Shown here one piece after another: positions 58,203 through 64,000 of a stretch of 64,000 bases of DNA. Every line of letters begins with the position of its first letter. Position 1 is the stretch's first letter. The notes beneath the pieces were generated by a model that did no database searches, was not told where the DNA came from, and saw only the letters and a list, made by a program, of their open reading frames with translations. The stretch is from Sialis fuliginosa (lineage: Eukaryota; Arthropoda; Insecta; Megaloptera; Sialidae): assembly GCA_961205875.1 (NCBI GenBank), contig OY540813.1, positions 30,971,001 to 31,035,000 on the forward strand. Reading direction: 5' to 3'. Both the position numbers and the translations under genes were made by a program.

Positions 58203-58771
58203 GGTTTCACTAAAAAATATACAACCCTGATGTTTTTATTTAAATTTTAGTAAAAAGATAGTTTTTCAAAAATTTACGTTACTTACCCTTAAACAGTAGC
58301 GATTTTTATTAGTTAAACTATTAATATTTTTTTAAATTATGGTTCATTATTATTCTTTGGAACTTCAGGAACAATTTGAGCCTAGTTACGAGTCATTTGG
58401 ATGATTTTAACAAAAGTTATTAATTTTTAAACTATTTTCCCCGAAAATATGCATTTTTAAGTCTTTTAAGCCCTCTGGAAGAGATAATTTTTGGCCAAAT
58501 TTAGTATATGTGATCACAATCGATTGGTCTGAGTGTCCTGAACATATATCAACCATAAAAATATACCATCATCGCTTTAGATTTTGTGATAAATTGAAAA
58601 AACTGTTGGAAATGGGGTTTTCACCCTTAAACATCATTTTTAAGGGTGTTGCACCACTTTTTGCTAGTCCGGGTTATTTTTTTCGAATTCCCCGGTTCAA
58701 AATCTATAAGAATCAATCATAAAATTGCTTGCCCTCTTAATTTCCTGTCAAAATGCTTCCTTTACTGGACT
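58203..58771 (-). repeat. Unit U, copy 4 (right arm)
   Basis: Complement orientation: GGTTTCACTAAAAAATATAC, GTGATCACAATCGATTGG, TTTCGAATTCCCCGGTTC, ending TGCTTCCTTTACTGGACT. Pairs with copy 1. The 158 bases between copies 3 and 4 (58046-58202) are unique. Confidence 0.75.
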
Positions 58772-58879
58772 ATAATAAATACTCTCTTTATTGGAGTCTC
58801 GATTTATTTTGTAGTATTTCTGAAAAAAAATCCTAAAAAAAACTATTTTTTCGGCCTCTAGATAGGCCTAACCCCTTAA

Positions 58880-59766
58880 GTACGTTTTTCACGACTCTAA
58901 AGAAAAGAGTACGAGAACATACTAAAGAGAATATTATATACATAAAAGCCATCTTATATTTTTTAAATCACATTTCCACACATACAAATATACTACACAT
59001 ATGCGCAAATTAAACCTGTTTATCAATACACAAAATACCCAGTCGCGTTAAACTCAAGGGTATAGGTTCTTTACACTATATAACATATACATACATTAGA
59101 CAGATATATGCATGCTGTAGGTAGTACCTACTTATTTAATTAAACATTGAATTAAACTTGAAACTTTAAGACGAGAATCTTCAACAAAAAGATAACATCG
59201 ATAGAAACTCATTACGCCGATGGATTTTGCTTGAAACAAAATATTTATAAACAAATAACTAAACTACACTTTTTGTTACAAATATAACCTAACTACATAA
59301 ATGGAATTAAATTAATTTACGTAAAAAGGATTTATTTTACAGGATGTAAATAAACACACAAACTTTTTTCGTTTCAATAAAATTATTTTTTTTAGTTTCA
59401 ACTTTCGCAAACAAAGGAGAAATATAAATATTTGTACAAGTAACAAGTACAGTTTTAATATGTTTTGTTTGTTTATTTCTGTATTATTTTGATTACGATG
59501 TGACGCAGCAAAGTGCTTCTGCTAGAGTCTGATTATTCTACTGCAAGTCAACAGAAAAATGGCAAACCATGTATGAGTTTTAATATAGAACAGATAATAA
59601 TGATGCATTATAATTCTGCTTTAAAAAGAATAATACTCTGACATAACGACAATAATGTAAAACATATATTCATATTATATTAATTTTCAGTACCTATATA
59701 TGCACGACAATGCTCATTATTTTATTATGTTAACAATTTTTTAAACGGATGAAAATATAATCCATA
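58880..59766. other. No gene seen
   Basis: AT-rich sequence without recognisable genes or repeat pairs. Confidence 0.45.
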
Positions 59767-60248
59767 TCCATTATAATATTATAAATGCGAAAGTGTGTAT
59801 GTATGTCTATCTATTTGTGACCTGGCTAAACGCTTTACCGATCTTGATGAAATTTGGCAGTGAGATAGCTTGCATCCCGAAGACGAACATAGGCTACTTC
59901 GTATCTCGAAAATTCAACCCCTAAGGAATTGCAAGGGGTGGAAAATTTTTTAATTTTTTTAGTAATTCATATTTTACATATGAAGGGTTGTAATTGGTTT
60001 TATTCGATCCGGCGGGAAAAATACCACGGGGGCGGAGATTTTAAGGGGAAAACAACCCTCCATCTCGCATAGGAGCAGAGATATTTACGATTTTGTATAA
60101 TGAATGAAAACCATAAATAAGAAAAAAAAATATTTCACCCCCTGTCACATATGAAGGGTTGTAATTGGTTTCATTCGATCCGGTGGAAAAAATATCATGG
60201 GGATGGGGGTTTCGAAATCCACGCGAGCGAAGTTGCGAGTAGCAGTAG
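59767..60248 (+). mobile_element. Helitron-like element, copy J3
   Basis: Starts TCCATTATAATATTATAAAT after A. GATCTTGATGAAATTTGGCA and GGTTGTAATTGGTT/GATCCGG units are present twice. Ends GCGAGTAGCAGTAG before T. The last four bases, GTAG, deviate from CTAG by one base. Confidence 0.75.
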
Positions 60249-60724
60249 TGTAAGAATAAACATTTAAACAGTATAATTTCGATGTGACATTAGACTGATT
60301 CATTTCAAAACCAACAAGGGAACATCCCCAGGTGATACACTCAGATTTTGATGATTCTTGGTAAAAATTTTAAGAAGGTAAAAATTAAGAACACATGTCA
60401 CATATCGAAATTTTACTATTTGTGTATTTAAATAACATTGACCGACAGCCATTTTGCTGCAGGGTAAACAACAACTTTTCCAGGGTAATTTGGGCACGCT
60501 GAATCCAAAAATTTCCATCATTTTGCTCAATCAGCTCTTGTTTTCGAGCTATTGCAAAAAAAAAAAAAAAAACGTTTTTTACGACTGGAACTGTTAGGAT
60601 CCTGATGAGGATTTCATGTGAAGTCGAAACACGTGTCGAGTGACGTTGTTTTATTGTAAAAAAATAAGATGTATATTTTTAGTTGACTAAGAAACCGCAA
60701 TTTCTCCGTTTTTCCAGTAGTATC
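60249..60724. repeat. Unassigned repeat with poly(A) and ACGTGTCGA block
   Basis: An 18-base A-run at about 60555-60572 is followed by GATCCTGATGAGGATTTCAT and GAAGTCGAAACACGTGTCGA. The block from about 60630 to 60720 is related to the hairpin region 18784-18880. The 76-codon minus-strand frame at 60300-60530 has no motif. The element class is not determined. Confidence 0.35.
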
Positions 60725-60758
60725 AAATTTAGCTGTTAACAGTTAAGTGTCTATAGAC

Positions 60759-61298
60759 CAACGGTTCTTAAACTAGGGTCCGCGAAACTTTTGCGGGGGT
60801 CCGTGAAACATGTTTAGCATAAATTAAAGTACTTTTAAATTTCTATTTACCAATGATTAATTAGTATCTAAAGACTTTCTTTGTGTTTCTGTCAAGGAGG
60901 CAAGGATTATTTTAGTGAGTAGCTTGTTTCTGCAGTTGTAAAAAGGAAAAGTGCCGTTGTAAAAGCTAATTTGTGTAATGCAAAAAATTTAAACAATGTG
61001 TTTAATAAATAAATAAAATAACAAAATGTGTGGAGAAAAGGTCATTGCAGTTGTAAAAGCAAAAAATGTAAGAAATGTAGAACAAAAAAAGATCATTGAA
61101 GTTGTAAAAACAAAAAATGTAAGAAATGTAATGCAAAAACAAAGTTCATTGCAGTTGAAAAGAAAAAATTGTAAGTATGGAGCAAAAAATAAGGTCTTAG
61201 TTTTAAAATTTTCTTAAAATAACCCCGGCAGGGAGGGGTCCCTGAGAAATAATTATCCAAAAGGGGCTCCCTAGACTACATAAGTTTAAGAACCGCTG
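60759..61298. mobile_element. hAT-type MITE, 540 bp, perfect 8-bp TSD
   Basis: Left CAACGGTTCTTAAACTAGGG and right AGTTTAAGAACCGCTG are inverted. CTATAGAC occurs immediately outside both ends (60751-60758 and 61299-61306), a perfect hAT target duplication. Sub-terminal GGGTCCGCGAAAC / GGGGTCCCTGAGAAA words match the 221-bp relative at 2476-2696. It carries an internal 51-53-bp tandem repeat. Confidence 0.88.
61043..61197 (+). repeat. Three 51-53-bp tandem units inside the hAT MITE
   Basis: Units start CATTGCAGTTGTAAAAGC (61043), CATTGAAGTTGTAAAAAC (61094) and CATTGCAGTTGAAAAGAA (61147). Partial related units lie upstream (GCAGTTGTAAAAGGAAAAG near 60932, CCGTTGTAAAAGC near 60953). Because the first period is 51 bp, a 63-codon open frame (61026-61217) contains a 17-residue repeat of the form VVKxKNVRNVxQK. 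Coding status is doubtful. Confidence 0.7.
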
Positions 61299-61418
61299 CT
61301 ATAGACTATGATTTAGTAATGACAAATAATCAAATATCAACAAATGTTTCTAATTTTACACATTTTATTAACAAGTTTCCAACACTGGGGTATGATCCAA
61401 GACTGTTGCGAGTACCTT

Positions 61419-62634
61419 ATTCTAATATCAAAATGACGTTCTATAGAGCAAGCAACATGTAGGTATGTAATAATAATATATTGTACAATTTTGTAACTTT
61501 ATCCATAACTTTTCATATAGTAGGTGGTGTGTACACAATGCATGTACTTTGTAATATATACATCATACATACAGTGCATTTAATTGTTCTACAACGTCAA
61601 TGTTGAGTATTATATTCTATGTAAATCAATATAGTTTTAGTTAATGGTGAACCAAATGTAAGCTCCTCGATCACAATAGTAATAATTATACCAGTGGGTG
61701 CTAGTTGTTTTAATTAAAACTTGTTTTACGAGTAATTGTTTGATTTGTTTTAAAATCAGATATTTAATTAATAACTTTGATACGAAAATGATATATGAAA
61801 AATAAATTAATGAAAAACGATTGTATGGGTTTATCTGAATTCAATTTGGAATTAAATACAAAATGATGATTGGTATCATTAAAAAAATATTGACATTACA
61901 AATAGAAAATAGAAATATAGAAAGTTGAGGATATCAAAATAATATTTGTGTAAATAAAATTGATGTTAAAAATATTTTTCTAAAAATTAATTAATTTTTA
62001 AACGGTATGCAGTAAACATACCGACAAATGCAGTTGGTTAATGTTATTATATAAAAGTTATATAATTCATAACACAATTTTAGCATTTTTAAAAAATTAA
62101 ATGAATAAATAAATAAATAAATTTACTATTAATTCATAAATAAAACAAAATGTACATACAAAATTTGGCTAATTGTAAGATCAATTTCATCCTATGAAAA
62201 TCTATACTAAAATCGAATGCGCCACATTAGCTGAACTGGAGGGCAGTAACGCACACTAACATTTCACAATTATGATAAATTAATATATTAAATCAACAAA
62301 AAATATAAAACAAATATTGTCAAATATTCAAGCTACTTCAATTTTTTTCCATATTTTATTTTTTATTTAAAAATATTCATAGGTGCGCCACATTGACCGC
62401 TATTCCCCAATAGTGTGCAACAAATTACTTATACCTAGTTTACGACATTTTGAAGATTAGCTGAAAATATTTGAGATATACGAGAAAAACATTAGATACA
62501 CCTTTAACTTTATATTGGTAAATAATTTCGAGATAATATCTAGATGTTCTGAATTGGCATTGCCAGAATATCAGACAATATATTCCATTGCAAATTATGT
62601 AGCTATCTTTAAAAAAAATAAAAAATGTTTAACA
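61419..62634. other. No gene seen
   Basis: AT-rich. The words GCGCCACATTAGCTGAAC (62219) and GCGCCACATTGACCGC (62385) share GCGCCACATT, 166 bp apart. GTAAACATACCGACAAATGC near 62011 resembles the start of foldback family G. No gene. Confidence 0.45.
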
Positions 62635-63497
62635 TCCTTAATAATATATATAAAGCTCAACGTCTCTCTGTCTGTCTGTCTGTCTGTCTGTCCGTTAGTT
62701 ACCTTATCACTCGAGAACCACTTATCCGATTTACGTGTTTTTTTTTTTTAATTCATAGGTACGTTCTCTGGCCAGGTTATAGGCTATATTTTGTTAGGTT
62801 AGGTAACATAACAACTAAGCAGTGACAATAATAGTAAATCAAGTCGGAAAAAATTTTGCCGTCGGCGCGCTGTTTTGTAATACGCTGCCTAAACCGTTCA
62901 ATATAGATCAAAATAATGTATTAAAAAATTGTGTAGAATCAAAAGTTCTACAATGAAGTCCGCGACACCATATGTCTAACTTTTATATTTAAGCCACAAT
63001 TACTGCTTTTATGTTACTAAGAAAACATAAAATATTTGGGTTCTGTTTACGTGGACTTATGACATGCAAAACATTAATCCTTATCGAAATAAATGATTTC
63101 ATCGTCATAAGTACTTAATGTAGATATAATTTGCCATTTACAGCATCCAATTTGGTCGTACAGTTTAGAAAATATCGAAATATATGTTATACGGGAAAAT
63201 ATTATTCGTGCGATGATGACCCGTGTATGGCGATGGAACGTACCAACTAGAAGCGCAGGGCAGAGGGAAGGGAACAGGCCGGTATTCTTTTGATTGTCAA
63301 GTGTTTATTTTGTTTTCAATAATTAACTTTTAAATTTAAAAGTTTTTACGTTTTTGTTAGGTAGGTAATTTAAGTGTTATTTGGTTTTTATTACATTAAT
63401 AACTAATCGTGTTTGTAATTAATTCAACTATATATTTTTTAAATCCTAAACAATAATTCCGTAGTCCACGCGAGCGAAGCCGCGTGGGCCCAGCTAG
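62635..63497 (+). mobile_element. Helitron-like element, copy J5 (divergent interior)
   Basis: Starts TCCTTAATAATATATATAAA after A, with a (TCTG)n tract at about 62663-62692. Ends CACGCGAGCGAAGCCGCGTG then GGCCCAGCTAG before T. The interior (GTTAGGTTAGGTAACATAAC, TTCCGTAGTCC) differs from copies J1-J3, so it is a related but distinct non-autonomous family. No Rep/helicase. Confidence 0.65.
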
Positions 63498-64000
63498 TAC
63501 GTACATATGTATTAGTAGAGGGAAATTAGCATTTTAAAGTGATGCATTCGGGAAGTTCGATTTTGTCTTTATATGTTCGAAGATGAATTGAAAATCAAAA
63601 ATTTAGAAAAATCGGCCATGTGCGTCCCGAGAAAATTGCATAATTGTGCATTTTTGATACATTTCAATCGTATCACTACACTGTTTTTGAAATATCTCCG
63701 GTTCTATAGGTCGTAGGAAAATAAAAAAATATTAAAATACTTATAAGTTAATAGACTATAGAACTGCATAGGTAGCGTTACTTTTCAAACGCATCATAAC
63801 CTCAAAAATAAAAATATTGTCGAAAAACTTTTTTTATCACTAATAATTCAATAATTAACGTAAAAATAAAATTTGATTTTTACAGCCACAATCATCCATT
63901 TTTGAAAAAAATGGAAAAGCTCGCCATTTAATGAGAAAACGTCATAGGGTAAATTTTATTTTTTCTAATTGTAGACTTTTCTATGTACTTTCTTGTGAAC
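63498..64000. other. No gene seen; runs off window
   Basis: AT-rich sequence with CGGCCATGTGCGTCCCGAG near 63614. No inverted partner occurs in the window, so it may be the left part of a repeat continuing to the right. Confidence 0.4.

Larger units (their letters stand above)
56184..58879. mobile_element. Nested palindromic composite, possible TTAA-flanked outer element
   Basis: TTAAGGGG at 56184 and CCCCTTAA ending at 58879 may be the outer ends of an element with TTAA target sites (piggyBac-type), but the match beyond GGGG is weak. Inside, about 56390 (TACGTAGGATTTTTTTTATA) and about 56498 (CGAAAAAAACCTACGTAC) form one inverted repeat. 56711-58771 is a larger palindrome made of repeat unit U. 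No transposase. Confidence 0.4.
60725..61418 (-). mobile_element. Family F MITE, copy 3, interrupted by a hAT MITE
   Basis: 61307-61418 (ending AAGACTGTTGCGAGTACCTT) matches the left part of the 52200 copy in complement. The sequence just left of the hAT insertion (AGCTGTTAACAGTTAAGTGT, 60731-60750) continues the match loosely. The inner half is lost below about 60725. Confidence 0.5.

Noticed and set aside
56769-58722. A 70-codon frame repeated three times in the unit U copies (ends RFKIYKNQS)
   Set aside because: It opens with GTG rather than ATG in the two copies I checked, and the corresponding frame of copy 2 contains an in-frame stop after about 28 codons. Conservation follows the repeat, not a protein.
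1-64000. CRISPR arrays, operons, ribosome binding sites, bacterial terminators
   Set aside because: Nothing supports prokaryotic organisation: no dense coding, no regular short direct repeats with spacers, and abundant eukaryotic transposons.

Overview
This window looks like repeat-rich, AT-rich (roughly 70%) insect nuclear DNA. I find no host gene, exon, tRNA or rRNA that I can defend. The insect reading rests on short non-autonomous Helitron-like elements (A^T insertion, TC start, CTAG end, internal GTCTGTCTG-type microsatellite), hAT-type MITEs with 8-bp target duplications, LINE/SINE-like tails with GACAGACAGA or GGACGGACGG runs, and a non-LTR retrotransposon fragment with a C-terminal RNase H. 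These element styles are known from Lepidoptera and Hemiptera. I cannot place the species. The window is best read as an intergenic or giant-intron repeat graveyard.

Layout. 1-2.7 kb: an old dispersed repeat and two hAT-type MITEs. 4.6-8.2 kb: a pogo/Tigger-like shell with at least four later elements nested in it. 8.9-14.4 kb: a dispersed tail-type repeat, a foldback element with a CGTTTGTACC motif array, and a hAT-type element with a perfect 8-bp TSD that itself contains nested repeats. 15.3-24.6 kb: a foldback with four GTGGCCTAAGTCCA motifs, a near-perfect 87-bp hairpin, a 2.26-kb palindromic element with TA duplications, and foldback family G. 25-33 kb: a long (AC)n microsatellite, repeat fragments, a second family G copy and the related family H. 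33.7-36.4 kb: a 2-kb inverted-repeat element carrying about eleven TCAGCAGG-like motifs, a tandem duplication and a relic of coding sequence, followed by a GTGAAACA-motif MITE. 37-44.5 kb: Helitron-like copies and a 1.65-kb near-perfect palindrome. 46-50.5 kb: two MITEs four bases apart, then a TIR element split by a 5'-truncated LINE, the only clear protein-coding sequence here. 50.5-58.9 kb: an unexplained 187-codon reading frame, further MITEs, a degenerate tandem array and a nested palindrome with four copies of one ~500-bp unit. 59-63.5 kb: Helitron-like copies and a hAT MITE with a perfect TSD inserted inside an older MITE.

How the parts relate. Most elements are non-autonomous and carry no transposase, so they would depend on enzymes encoded elsewhere. 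The LINE encodes reverse transcriptase and RNase H, interrupted only by one frameshift at a five-base homopolymer. The most striking global property is the density of long inverted repeats: at least twelve, with arms from about 70 to about 1100 bp. If read through, they would fold into long dsRNA hairpins. Boundaries marked approximate were set by eye from arm matches. Family letters used here (C, D, E, F, G and so on) are local labels, not database names.
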